Part shown: positions 47,286 to 58,450 of the stretch, one piece after another
Numbering within the stretch: position 1 is the first letter of the stretch
Layout: the number at the start of each line of letters is the position of its first letter
NCBI RefSeq assembly: GCF_024868665.1
Contig: NC_079898.1
Location: 19,712,403 to 19,776,402, forward strand
Length of the DNA stretch: 64,000 bases
Origin: Triplophysa rosa
Taxonomy: Eukaryota; Chordata; Actinopteri; Cypriniformes; Nemacheilidae
Direction: 5' to 3'
Made by a program: the position numbers and the translations under genes
The notes under the pieces: model-generated
Told to the model about the DNA's origin: nothing
Seen by the model: only the letters and a program-made list of their open reading frames with translations
The model's database searches: none

Positions 47286-48419
47286 TGAGCCAGTATGGCG
47301 CACGCGCGTTCCACTGTGGCTGAAGTCGAGCTGATTTATCCCACAACCGACTGCCACCAAGTGTTTCTGTTATGGAGGCAGCCCTGACTTCAAAAGGCAT
47401 TTCTCAGGATAAATTGCCATTTGTAGAGAGAGGTGTTGACTGACTGGAGAGTTTATTCATTCATATATGCATTTATGACTGCTCTGCTTGTCTTTGGAGC
47501 CGGGGCCCTGCAAAAAAAAAAGGTGGAAGATGAATACCTGATAGCTTCTCTCCCCAGACATTGTTAAACGAACGAACGGGCAGTTTACGGCAGTGCCACA
47601 GACTGCATATTTTATAAATGACTAGTCCCGGGCACAGAGGAATATCCCCTCTCCTTTTAAATGGAGCACCACCCTGCCTATTTGATTTTAACAGTTACTT
47701 TTAGGTCCTTCATACTCATTTTTTTCTACCTATTTGCTTGTATTTCTTCAAAAAGGTCAATTTACAAAGGGCGGAAAGGCTTAAACACGACAATGTGTGA
47801 TTAAATGTCGTGACTTTTATTTCACAGGCCACCTGTATGGTTATTTTGCCGAAGTGGTGGGTAAGAATAAGTGTTTTTCTCTATTCCCACACTCTTTAAA
47901 TGGCAGAAGAAAGGGAGACTGTGTGGCGGTAATAACTATTTCTCTGCCGGCACTGCTTTGATGACCTTCACTTTCACTTCAACCTCAATTACGGCTCTGT
48001 GTGAGCCTCTGTGCGTAGAGCCATGTGCATGGGCTTTGTGTTTATTAGTGTACTTGCAGTATCTTTTACTGCTCCACTTCATGTGTGTGAATTTTCATTG
48101 ACTCACACCATGGTATGTGGTTTCTGGTTCAACTCGTAGCCTTTCGTGTTCACTTCAGGTTGATCTTTATTTTCAATATAGGTCTTGGGTTGTGGCTTAA
48201 CCAACTCCTTAGTTTACTAGTCAGGGTGTCAGACATTTCTAGGGGTGTTTCATGGTCCCATTCCAGTGCTATCTGATTGATTTGTTTAAAATTGCTTTGA
48301 TGGGTAGGCACTTGGAAAGCGATAAATGAACCACATGCACTTTTTGCTGACACTCTTGGGTGCTTTATAAGGCTATAAAGTAAGTCTCGAACTGCCATTG
48401 TGTTCATCCAGATATTTAT
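47286..48419. other. Intronic stretch
   Basis: No exon, RNA gene or repeat recognised. Confidence 0.3.
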
Positions 48420-48727
48420 TTAAAGGGATAGTTCACCCCAAAATTCTGTCATCATTTACTCACCCTCAGGTTGGTCCATACCTGTATCAATTTCTTTGTT
48501 CTGCTAAACACAAAGGAAGATATTTGGAAGATCTCATCCCCCATTGACTCTCATAGTATTTATTTTCCCTACCATGGCAGTAAATGGGGGATGAGATCTG
48601 TTTGGTTTCTGCCATTCTTCCAAATATCTTCCTTTGTGTTCAGCAGAACAAAGAAATTGATACAGGTTTGGAACAACCTGAGGGTAAGTAAATGATGACA
48701 GAATTTTTGGGTGAACTATCCCTTTAA
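48420..48727. mobile_element. TTAAAGG-type MITE, intact
   Basis: TTAAAGGGATAGTTCACCC at left and GGGTGAACTATCCCTTTAA at right are exact inverted ends of 19 bases. The arms (CAATTTCTTTGTTCTGCT, CCAAATATCTTCC) are almost perfect, so this is the youngest-looking copy of the family here. Confidence 0.92.
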
Positions 48728-48751
48728 CACTTTCTTTTCTGTTTTACAGAA

Positions 48752-49236
48752 AATAAGTTTTGCCTTTTAGCACGAAGATTAATATTGCTAAACTGGAAAC
48801 AGAAAGCTGCCTCCACATATGTAAATCTGATGAGGGATATAATGAAACATTTAGTGCTAGAGAAAATTACATTCTCTCTGAAAGACAAAGAAGAAAAAAT
48901 TGATTACATATGGCAACCTTTTATAGATTTCTTTAATGACATCAACTCTTCTTAAAGCAGTTAAACTGACCCACTCAAAATATATCAGTAAGCAACATGA
49001 AAAGAGGACGGAATTGTCACCTAAGGTATTTAGTGGGCTAAGGCCCCCTACACTTTTGTTTTACATAATGGTCAACTGTTCTTTGTCCCTGCTTTTATTT
49101 TTATTTTNNNNNNNNNNATTTTATATAATTTGTAATTATCATTATCTGTTTGTTTCGTGGTGTTTTGGTGTCTTCGATGGTTTTGTTATGTTCAAGGAAA
49201 AAATGCCATAAATAAAGTTATTAAAAAAGAAAAGAA
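48752..49236 (+). mobile_element. L1-like LINE, 5'-truncated 3' end
   Basis: An open frame from 48752 to a TAA at 48953-48955 (67 codons) reads CLLARRLILLNWKQKA...LVLEKITFSLKDK...YIWQPFIDFF, which is the conserved C-terminal tail of L1-type ORF2 proteins (ARRLIL..WK, LEK..YSL, WQPF). A 3' UTR with AATAAA and an A-rich end (to about 49236) follows. The copy is truncated at its 5' end, directly next to the MITE at 48420-48727, and its 3' UTR is broken by an assembly gap. Confidence 0.8.
49108..49117. other. Assembly gap (10 N)
   Basis: Ten Ns after a T-rich run inside the LINE 3' UTR; true length unknown. Confidence 0.99.
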
Positions 49237-50194
49237 GTCAAACTGGTTTGGAACAGATTGATGGTTTTTACATGGTTACAAATTGTGTAGGATTTATATA
49301 CAGTATTTGTTTTGCTTCCTAAGTGTAGTAGAAGCATATATATGGCTAAAAGGAAAATGGTGATTCATCATACGGTGATGATGTTGATAAATACCAGCTT
49401 TATTTTAATCTGTGACCTTACAGTCGTGTCACAGTTAATGAAGTCGTTACTGTTTTATTGTTTGAAAGAAGAAGGTCTTTTGTTTTTTTATGAAACATTG
49501 GAAACTAGGGACCGCTATGAAATACAGCTTTGGAGATCCACTTCCTATGTTTTTCTCCATTAAGCAAGTATCTATTTGTGGATGCATAGTTCTTCCCACC
49601 TTGGGTCAGAGAGTCTACTGTATGCACGCAGAGAGCTCAGGTCTCGATTTGAACCATGAGAAGGGGCAGGTGTCGTTCAGTTATCATTAATGGACAATGG
49701 ACCTGGGGAAGAGGTGTGGCCTGATGGAATGCATTAGGGAAGGGCCTTCAAGCCTCCAATTAACACCAGCTCCATCTACCCTTAGTGGTAACCTGATACC
49801 GCTCGCTTCTCAACACTTTCCTCATTTGAAAAATCTCTCACACTAGTCTTTCCCCTGCAAGCTGACCCAAAGATTAAGGTCATCACTCCTTGACAAAAAA
49901 CGATTCTTATCTCTCTAGTCTTGTGCTCTCCCCCACGCTATCTCGATGTCCTTGCAGACCGAGCCATATCCCCCTCTGAAAATGGATATCAGTGATATAA
50001 TCTAGGTGATGCCTCAAACACTCTTAGAGTTGAGAGGCTCTGGCAACAAGATGCCGGCTCACAGTATCTGCCTTTGGGCTTATGGTTTATGTGCGTGTTG
50101 GAAGAAATACATGAGGTAATGTAAGGAAAAAACGTGTCTGGCTCTCTCAATGTAGATCTTTTACTTGAAGAGTTATTTGGATTACACTATATGC
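49237..50194. other. Intronic stretch
   Basis: No exon or repeat recognised. Confidence 0.3.
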
Positions 50195-50442
50195 ATGTGT
50201 TCTGCAGAACACAAAAGAAGATATTTTGAAAAATGTTGGTAACCGTCGGCGGTACCCAATGACTTGCATTGGTTTTGTGTCCGTACAATACAAGTGAATG
50301 GGTACTGTTGCTGTTCAGTTACCAGCATTCTTCAAAATATCTTCTTTTGTGTTCTGCGGAAGAAAGTCATACAGGGTTGAAATGACAAGAGGGTGAGTAA
50401 ATGATGACAGAATTTTCATTTTTAGGTGAACTATCACTTTAA
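50195..50442. mobile_element. TTAAAGG-type MITE, left end lost
   Basis: Inner arms TTCTGCAGAACACAAAAGAAG and TTCTTTTGTGTTCTGCGGAA are present and the right end reads GGTGAACTATCACTTTAA. Confidence 0.8.
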
Positions 50443-50726
50443 ATCTCATTGGTCTTACTCCATATAGCTGTATATTAAATAGCAAGTCCTTTTTTATTAG
50501 TGTATATAGTCAAATTGCTGGAAATGCCTGCTTATTAGGTGATGTTAGTCTTGTAGGCTTTGCTTTTTTCCTCAATACAGGTTGAACAATTTTCTGGTTA
50601 ATGGCACCACCACTGGCTCTCTTAAAATATAAAAAATCATTTTGTGGACAAACATGCCTACGGGTGTTCAGTTGAAGATGGATTTTAACAGGTTTCTATT
50701 GTTCTCATCATCTTCTATTTAGTGAC

Positions 50727-51105
50727 TTAAAGGGACACTTCACCCAGAAAAAAAATTGTCATCATTTACTCACCTTCGAGTTGTTCCAAATGTGTATAAT
50801 TTCCTTTGTTCTGATGAACACAGAGAAAAATATTTGAAATAATGCTTATAACCAAACAGATCTCACACCCATTGACTACCATAGTAGGAAAAAAACAGTG
50901 GTAGTCAAAAGTTCCCCAGAACTGTTTGCTGTCCTACATTCTTCAACATGTATTTTTTCCTACTATGGTATTCAATGGGTGTTGAGATCTGTTTGGTTAC
51001 AAGCATTCTTCCAAATATCTTTATCTGTGTTCATCAGAACAAAGAGATATATACACATTTGGAACAACTTGAAGGTGAGTAAATGATGACAGAATTTTCA
51101 TTTTC
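50727..51105. mobile_element. TTAAAGG-type MITE, long form
   Basis: TTAAAGGGACACTTCACCC at left; body (CCTTCGAGTTGTTCCAAAT, CCATTGACTACCATAGTAGG and mirrored parts) is closely similar to the copy at 33767-34191; the last bases of the right end have decayed. Confidence 0.85.
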
Positions 51106-51394
51106 AATTTTCAAGTCTTTTCTTTCTCCTGGTTCTATTGTAGGGTTGAACCACAGCTCATAGAAGGAGTGCTGCTGGGCTAATACCCCCCAAATATAGT
51201 GAGTGTTTTTCACTCAGGAGGCCAAAGGGAATAGTTTTATTTGAGGTCTGTTGAAAAGTAACTAAATGGTGATGGCTGTAGTGACATGTTTTTGGGTGTT
51301 GGAGATGGTATGATTCAAGTCAGAAAAAAAACTGACAGGATTATAGACTTGGTTAAACTGAGGAGTTTATATGAAGTCTCTGAAACTTTTAGAT

Positions 51395-51629
51395 TTAAAA
51401 TGATGGTTCACCCAAAAAATGAAAATCTGTCATTTACTCACCCTCTTGCCAACTCAAACCTGTATGACTTTTTAAAATCTCATTAAAATCTCAGATTCAT
51501 CGGTTGCCAACATTCTTCAAAATATCTTCTTTTGTGTTCTTCAGAAGAAAGGAAGTCATACAAGTTTGAAATGACAAGAGGGTGAGTAAATGACAGAATT
51601 TACATTTTTTTGCTGAATTATCACTTTAA
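51395..51629. mobile_element. TTAAAGG-type MITE
   Basis: TTAAAATGATGGTTCACCC at left, GCTGAATTATCACTTTAA at right; arms as in the 31221 copy. Confidence 0.8.
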
Positions 51630-52826
51630 GACAGGAAGCTGCGAACATTGTTTATCGAATGAAAGGTCAAAAAATACACAAGACAACAGGCTTTGTCTGA
51701 GTCATTGGTAGGATTACCTAAGCTTGCATGTCTGAGGCTTTGTTTAGGCCTGTCTTAGCTCTCAACTGTCTTTTAAAGGAACATCGATTTCTTCTTAACT
51801 GCAATTTTGTCCTTTTGTTGGTCAGAACCCTAGAGGAGAGATTAAATATTCATTGAACACTCAATTGACCTCTCTGCCTTGTCATTACTGATCTATCAAA
51901 TCAATGACAGATCTATCAGAAGATTGCAGAGATCAGAATGAGACTCCTGTGCAATAGAAAGATCATCCAATCCATTAAGTTCATCCACGGCCAGCTGCTT
52001 GGAGTACTTCAGATCAAGCCATTCATCTTGAACAGTCAGTTTAATTCACTCTCAGCACAGCCAGTGTCACTGAAATTTCACCATGGTAACAGCGTGTTGT
52101 TCACGTGTGGCACACTGCATGCCTGCATCGTCCTGAGCTGTCACCCCCAAGCCCTCATCCGCCTTATCTCGGTAGGTGTTAATACATCTGAGAATAGAGA
52201 AAGAAGGGACAGCTGTGTCTTGCGGAATGAGGGAGATGGAAGGTGGAGGGGTGGGAGCAGAATCAAAAGGACCGCATTGCCCCCGTGGCTTTGGGTGCAG
52301 GGATAATAGAGTAAAATTGCACATGGCCCGAGTCTTGGCAAGCTCGGCTTCCTCCCTATTCTGCTGCATCCTCAGCATGGCGGCCTTGTGGCGACGCCTG
52401 CGTTCTGGTATTGAACACGGCAGCCTCTCTCTCTCTCTCTGGCTGAGAGGGTTGGAGATGCGAGGAGGGGTGTGGACAAGAGCTGGTTTCATTAGCTGGG
52501 GAGAATGGCCAAATTTCAGGGCTCTGATCAAGCGTGACATGGAGGACTAACTTTTTCTTCCTTTTTTTTCTTGACACGGTCTAAAGTCTGTGGAACTAAA
52601 GCCGCCGCCTGTCCAGATGGGGTCTGGCGGGCTCTGATTACGGCCCCCCCGCAATATTTTTCTCTCGCTCCCTCTCCTCAGCTCCCTCTCCTCATCTCCC
52701 TCCACTGGATGCCTTCCGTCTCCTCGCAGTGATTTAGGAAGTAATGTGATGTAATCTCTCCCGTCGCCATGGAGTCTATTCTGCTTGTCTGTAATCTGCA
52801 TAAAACCTGTCAGCAACAGTCTCTAA
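51630..52826. other. Repeat-poor intronic stretch
   Basis: No recognised exon. 51930-52560 is GC-richer, non-repetitive and open in several frames on both strands (up to 157 codons on minus), but codon content and lack of any family similarity argue against a gene. TCACCATGGTAACAG at 52078-52092 resembles an RFX X-box half-palindrome. Confidence 0.25.
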
Positions 52827-53023
52827 GGGCGGTTTCACATTAGCACTTTTGGTGCGCACCCGGGTTCGATTAATGTCATAGTTCGGTTCGTTTGGTTGAT
52901 ATGAACGCTGTCTTCTGAACCCGGGTGCGCACCTACGAAATGTACCCGAGTCCGTGTAACGGAGTCCAGCTAGTGAAGAGCAACAAGACCAACAGAGACG
53001 CTCTAGCGACAGATGCTAGAGAC

Positions 53024-53098
53024 TGCGGTCTTTAGCCTCCTCGTTAGAGTGCCCGTCTCCCATCCGGACCGTCGCCGGTTCGAGGCCCGCGCAGAGCG
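53024..53098 (+). repeat. Degenerate tRNA-like sequence
   Basis: Box A-like TTAGCCTCCTCGTTAGAG, an anticodon-arm-like CCCGTCTCCCATCCGG and a good box B GGTTCGAGGCC (53077-53087) in tRNA order. The acceptor stem does not pair and the T stem has a mismatch, so it is a tRNA relic or SINE head carried inside the DNA element, not a functional tRNA gene. Confidence 0.5.
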
Positions 53099-53280
53099 GT
53101 GCGAGTGGAGCCGGTTACATCCACTTAAAAAGATCAGGGAAAAAAAGGGAGGTCTGGGGTGCGGTTCATGTGAACTCCAGTACGTTTCGCTGTTGATATG
53201 AACGCAATCGTACCAAATCGCGGAAGTGAACCGCTATACGCCCTTTTCACAATGACGTCACTTAACTTCCGCCTTTTTGC

Positions 53281-53718
53281 AAAGCAGTGTATCATAACAT
53301 CCGTCTTGCAACAAACAAGAAGAAGAAGAACTTCCGTTTTGCCGTTGCACTGGAATTTAACAACAGTGAGAAAAAAAACTGACACACGTATTCAAGTACT
53401 TATCCTAGCACCTTCGCTAACACAAAAAGAAAACAAAACACTTACCTTCATAATCAAACAGGTACTGTTCAACGAAGACTTTGTATCCTTTCTCTAGCTT
53501 TGATCTTGTCGTTAGCGAAAATTTGTCTGCAAGACGTTGTACATCATCTAGACGTATTTGTGGCAGATGTGCAAGCCACTTGGTAAACTCCATTCTGAGG
53601 CGCTAGCGGAAGTAACTTCTTCTTCTTGAGTTTTACTGGCGTTTGGCAAATCAGCTTATAGGTGCATTACCGCCACCTTATGAACTGGAGTGCTAGCGGA
53701 AGTAATGATACACTGCTT
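53281..53718. repeat. Foldback insert inside the composite element
   Basis: AAGCAGTGTATCAT (53282-53295) and ATGATACACTGCTT (53705-53718) are exact inverted repeats. GCTAGCGGAAGTAA occurs twice (about 53602 and 53692). A fish repeat text (ACTGGCGTTTGGCAAA, GTGCATTACCGCCACC) lies near the right end. Confidence 0.6.
53446..53593 (-). CDS. Transposon-derived exon, possible first coding exon
   Basis: On the minus strand an ATG at 53593 opens 49 codons plus one base (MEFTKWLAHLPQIRLDDVQR...KLEKGYKVFVEQYLFDYE) ending at a good donor, AAG/GTAAGT. Proteins opening with this type of sequence are repetitive in fish genomes and belong to transposable elements; I cannot name the enzyme. No continuing exon is evident, so it is a fragment. 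Inference: part of the machinery of the element that carries it. Confidence 0.45.
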
Positions 53719-54234
53719 CGTGGCAGAACAGAAGATGTGTGCCGTCATGTGAAAAGTGCGTATTGATGACGTAAAAACGTATGCTTTTCATGCGTGTGCT
53801 TGTGTATACAGTATATGCTCACTTACCTTGACGTCAGGCGAGACGCACTGTAAGCAGAGCGAATATTTCTGCTTGCCTCCGCCAAAAAAGTCTCCGGCGG
53901 AAAGCCCGCTCTCTTCGGAACAATCATAATACTTTCGCGGCAGACAAATGCAAATGTGTTTCTGTATCTTTTCTTTGCAAGCAAATCCAAAGGTTCAAAA
54001 AAAGAACAATAAAAGTGATGCGAGCAGCTACATCCATTTTGGTGCCTTGTCGCCTTCATAGCGGTAACCCAGCAACATGAGTACGTGGCCGCCGCTTGAT
54101 GACGCAAGCGCACCGCGGTTCGTATGCAAAAATTACAATGTGAACACAGACCAGCGGGGGAGGGGGGAGAAATCGAACTAGGGTTCGGTCCAGGCAATCG
54201 AACTAGATGTGAAAGCGGCCTTAGGAGTCACATG

Positions 54235-55030
54235 CACTACCGGTCAAAAGTTTAGTGTCAGTTACTCTTTATACATTTTTTATTTTTATTTTAGGCCAAC
54301 AATAAACTAAAAAACTCAAAACTAGAGAATCATATTAGGGCTGTCAGGCGATTAAACGCAATTAATCTCATCCAGAATAAAGGTTTGTGTTTACATAATA
54401 CATGTCTGTGTACTGTGCATATTAATTTTGTATTTATAAACACATGCGTATATTTAAGGAAAAAATATATAAAATTAATAAAAGAATTAATAAACATTTG
54501 TATATATATATTTTATTTAAATTATTGGTAAATATAAATAAATACATGTAAACATTTTCTAAATATGTATACGTGTGTGTATGTGTTTATAAATACATAA
54601 TCTACATGCACAGTACACAAGATATTATGTAAACACTTTTTATTCTGGATGCAATTAAATTAATTGTGATTAATCATTTGACAGCCCTTAATCAAACAAA
54701 TGTAACTATGGAAATTGTGTTATTATCTTTACAAACCTAAAATGAACACTTTATTTTAGCATCTTCAAAGTAGCCAGTTTTTGCCTAGAATTTGCAAAAA
54801 TAAAAAAATGTTTGTCACTTTATCTAGCACTTTGAGGCATCGCTGTGGGATGCTTTTTAAAAGTTATTACGTATTGATTTATGCTGGGCTCTTATTGGAT
54901 CATTATTTTTTCCTCAAAATTGTAGTTTTGTAATAAAAAATTTAAATGTTGGCACAGTATTATTTTATAATCATTTAGAGGCATATGCTTTTAGATCTCA
55001 TTTAGGCATGTGTCCATTTGACCGGTAATG
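54235..55030. mobile_element. DNA MITE with CA(C/T)TACCGGTCAAA ends
   Basis: CACTACCGGTCAAA at 54235 and TTTGACCGGTAATG ending at 55030 are inverted. The interior block (TTATTTTAGCATCTTCAAA, GTAGCCAGTTTTTGCCTAGA) resembles the element at 62023-63000. A second foldback has inserted at 54337-54688. Non-coding. Confidence 0.7.
54337..54688. mobile_element. Foldback MITE nested in the element above
   Basis: AGGGCTGTCA (54337) and TGACAGCCCT (ending 54688) are exact inverted ends, followed by matching GATTAA..AATTAAT and TACATAATA/TATTATGTA blocks. No convincing target duplication seen. Confidence 0.75.
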
Positions 55031-55469
55031 TGTGAGAACAGTGAAGTAATTTGTATTGGCACGTTCAATGATGGCTTGACCACCATTCTGAAATTGCCAT
55101 CTACTGAAGGAAACATGATTTGTGTGATAATGAAATCTATGGTGCAGTAATGGAAAGTGACCCCAATAAGATTGAACAACCTCATTAAAAAGTAGCAAAT
55201 AGGAAAAATGACATGAAAATAACGAGCCATCGTGATTGAGGTGCCAAGTTTGTAGATCATTGGTTAATCATGTCATAAGTTCCAGCACTTCTGCATTGTT
55301 TGCTCATGGGTGCCCAGTGTTTGTAATTCCAAATGACAAATTTTTGTTGGCACTTGGCAGATCAGTCTTAGCCTGGGCTTGAATATGAAGTGCATTTGCT
55401 TTCAACAGCTGAATAACTTGAGAACTCTGGTCTCATCAATTCCTTTGTTTCACCTCCTTAACACTCTTA
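55031..55469. other. Intronic spacer
   Basis: Nothing recognised. Confidence 0.3.
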
Positions 55470-55707
55470 GGCCCGGTTTCACAGACAAGGCTTAAGGCTA
55501 GTCCCAGACTAAAAGGAATTTTGAGCTGTCTTAACTGAAAATATCTTGCCCTGACATATCTTAAAATATGTCAGTGCCATTGTTTTGTCTCAAGATGCAC
55601 ATCGGTAATGTTGTTTCTAAGGCATTTTAATAAAAGCGACTTAAATAGGCTAAATTAACTAAGGCATAGTCCTGACTTAGGCTAAGCCTCGTCTATGAAA
55701 CCGGGCC
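55470..55707. mobile_element. PIF/Harbinger-type MITE with TTA duplication
   Basis: GGCCCGGTTTCACAGAC at 55470 and GAAACCGGGCC ending at 55707 are inverted ends; exact TTA duplications at 55467-55469 and 55708-55710. TTA plus GG-starting ends is the PIF/Harbinger signature. The outer 30 bases pair well (AGGCTTAAG / CTAAGCCT). Confidence 0.85.
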
Positions 55708-57760
55708 TTAGTGTAGTTATATTGAGTCCTGGGTTAAGTCCTCTCTTACACAAATTGTCCATTGTTAAAGGCCTTGGAACCATGTGTGCTGCAGATGGTA
55801 CAAATCTCCCGTTAGCTTTAGGATTTAGGAATTTTATTTACTTTCACAGGTATATGCTTTGTCTTCTATGTCCTCTTTTGTGAACGCTCTGAGCAGCATG
55901 TGTGGGAGTGTCCCATCTTTTGTCCTGGCGCAGTTTATTCCAACTCTTGGGGTTTGGGCCACATGTTTGTTAGAGACTGACCCTTTTTTAGCGGATGACA
56001 AAAGAGAAAGAACAGGCCTTCTTCTCTCCATGTAAAAACCATATCACTTTTGTTGTTGATCGAAGGGGGCCGTGTTCTGATCGATTTTCTCAGCGGGTCA
56101 ACGAGAGCCGAGCTGTCCTGGAAAGGGTCGCTTATCAGACCCGGGTTTGGACTGTGGATCTGTAGGCGTGAACAAGCTTTCATGCTTTCTGCACTCGATG
56201 AAAAAGTCAAAGGCTTGAGAGTGGGCTTCATATGCACGGCCTGGTGGTCACACTGTCCTTCTCTTTTCTTCTCAGGCTCTTTCTCTTCCTGTTCTCTGTC
56301 TTTATGGCCACTTGTCAATCACAAGATGCATAGAACAGCTGCGGTCCAGCAAAAGAGAAACCGACGGAGTGATTGGTGTAGGCATTGATGGACAAGACGA
56401 GATGGTCCAGGACCAGCTTGGAGGCAGATTTAATGGAACTAGTAATTTGTCATCAATAACCGTGATTACATTCTTGACCCTTTTGCCCAAAGGGACACGG
56501 GGATCTGACCTTTCAGACTATCCCTGAGGGATCAGAAAGATCAGATCCCTTTTATCTTTTGTTGTGGAGACACTGGAGGCTCCAGTGTTTTGAGGAATGA
56601 CTTCTTGCAGCATCGGTCATGCATTAGATGAGGGCAATCTTGTAACAAAAAAACCAAACAGTTGAAGCATGTTGGTGATGTCACTCAACTTGAGGCAGTC
56701 GATTATGGCAGAATGGCATCGTGAGTGACAGAAGAGTAATCTCCCTTGAAAGAGTGTAAAATCCACACCTGGGTGACAAATGTCAATGCATAGCAGCGAC
56801 CACGAAGTTGCTGAAGCGAAAGTAAAAGGTTTCCAGGAAAGGCCAGTGCTAAACCGTTGAAATAATGTTTCATGAATTTTAAGCAGCATGCTGTTGTCTG
56901 CCTGCAGTATTAGAAGAGCAAAGGTTTAAAAACAAAAGAGCGAGACGTAGGGGAAATCTGCATACATTTGCATGCGTTTTCAAATAGACGTTAATTCACA
57001 ACCTTCTTTCAAATCTGTGCTTGCTTGGGATGAGCTCATCATCTTCTCTGTGTGTCTGGATGGATAATACCCTTCCTGCACTGATAATATAAAGGTCTTG
57101 TGCTTATGGCCACACTGGATAACACACTTACATCACCCACACAATTTCTTTGTGTATTCTAAATTGTATCCCTGCTTTTCTCTGATTGTTGTTCATTTAA
57201 ATTTTGTATCTACAGAAGAGAGATGAATGTAGCTCTTTTATTCCCAAAGTGTCCAAAACTTGTGTAGTTATAGTAAAGGCTTGAATTCTTTCCATTTTAC
57301 TTTTAATTTTTTCATCGGCCAACGTACCTATACAACCCATATAACATTATTGCTGTGTATGCAAGATATAAAGAGTTTTTAATGTTGAACTCGGCCGTAT
57401 GTTTATCATCAATGGAGCGTTCCCATTTGAGTCTCCCAGAATGTTCTTACCCAGCAACAGCACATTTTGTTCCATTCTTCTTCCCCTTTTCTAATTTAGC
57501 CGAACGAGGTACGGGGCAGATTACTGCAGGTGCTTTTTCTCCAGGTTCCGCAAATGAAGGCACCCATTTATTCTGCTCCCGGTGAGGTATACCCTTAGGG
57601 CCACTGATAAGTTTGTTGTGTTCTCACTTTTAAACAGAGCTGCACATCCAGTCCTGATTGGGGTAATAGTCGGTGACAGAACGTATTGATCTAGCTGATT
57701 GACGCTTATTGCGGGCACTGCTGCTTTTTTGAAAATCATTTTGGACCAGCTAAGACTGTA
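55708..57760. other. Repeat-poor intronic stretch
   Basis: No exon or repeat recognised. 56040-56540 is GC-richer and non-repetitive with short overlapping frames on both strands and no protein similarity. Confidence 0.25.
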
Positions 57761-58450
57761 GAGTACCTCAGAGATGACATATGTAAACCCCAGAAGTGAG
57801 TTAGCCATTTAGTACTTCCGGTTCCATCGTCCCAATGTCTATGGGTTTTTTTATGGGTTTTTGGTAAATCGCCTAAAATAAGGTCTGTGCTAACAAAACC
57901 GCTAAATATTTTCACGTTTTAATCTATGACATAAAACACACCAGTTATGACCTGCTTGTCTTTTTTTTTACCTTTATTGTGTCTTTAAAACGGTGGTTGC
58001 TAATAAGTTGCTAAAAGTGACTACTTCCTTTGGCGGGGGCGTTAGACGTCATCGCGAATATATATCTCACAAATAATACAACATGGGCACAAATCTCTAA
58101 AAACTTTGTTGATGATTCATTCACGGAGTTATTACTTACCAGGGAACACATTTTTAATAAAGTTGGAAAAAGTTGTCGGAGACTTGGTGGTGGTGACGTT
58201 GATATCGAGCAACCGTAGTGTAGTCTGTTTATAGCATCGTGTTAGCTTTTTACTTCTGCCAGTTTTATTTAGGCTTCAAATATTGTGTTAATCTGTAAAG
58301 ATTATTTGGTTAGACAAGACGTGTAAAAATCAGATTTCTTTTTTTTGCGATCTTCCAAAAGTCTACGGGGAAAATGCTTTCAGTCGAGGGAACCAGCGCG
58401 GCGCTAACTTCTGGGTTGGCCTACAAAAATATGTCATCTCTGAGGTACTC
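57761..58450. mobile_element. TA-flanked element with GAGTACCTCAGAGATGACAT ends
   Basis: GAGTACCTCAGAGATGACAT at 57761 and its exact complement ending at 58450, with TA on each side (57759-57760, 58451-58452); inverted similarity continues inwards (CCCCAGAAGTGAGTTAGC against GCTAACTTCTGGG). 690 bases, no transposase. A partial relative is at 46737-47010. Confidence 0.82.

Larger units (their letters stand above)
52827..54220. mobile_element. Composite DNA transposon with GG(G/C)CG(G/C)TTTCACAT ends
   Basis: GGGCGGTTTCACAT at 52827 and ATGTGAAAGCGGCC ending at 54220 are inverted, flanked by TAA and TTA, the TWA type of target used by PIF/Harbinger elements. Near the left end is a perfect 17-base hairpin (GGTGCGCACCCGGGTTC at 52851-52867, complement at 52917-52933). 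Inside are a tRNA-like sequence, a foldback insert and transposon-type minus-strand exons. Assignment to PIF/Harbinger is inference. Confidence 0.6.

Noticed and set aside
52067..52540. 157-codon minus-strand and 122/124-codon plus-strand frames
   Set aside because: Overlapping open frames on both strands in a GC-richer stretch; low-complexity content, no domain or splice structure.
53024..53098. Functional tRNA gene
   Set aside because: Box B is good but the acceptor stem does not pair and the T stem is mismatched; kept only as a tRNA-like relic.
53823..54197. 124-codon minus-strand frame in the composite element
   Set aside because: Likely transposon sequence, but I cannot recognise a domain and no splice link to the 53593 exon is clear, so not called as a gene.
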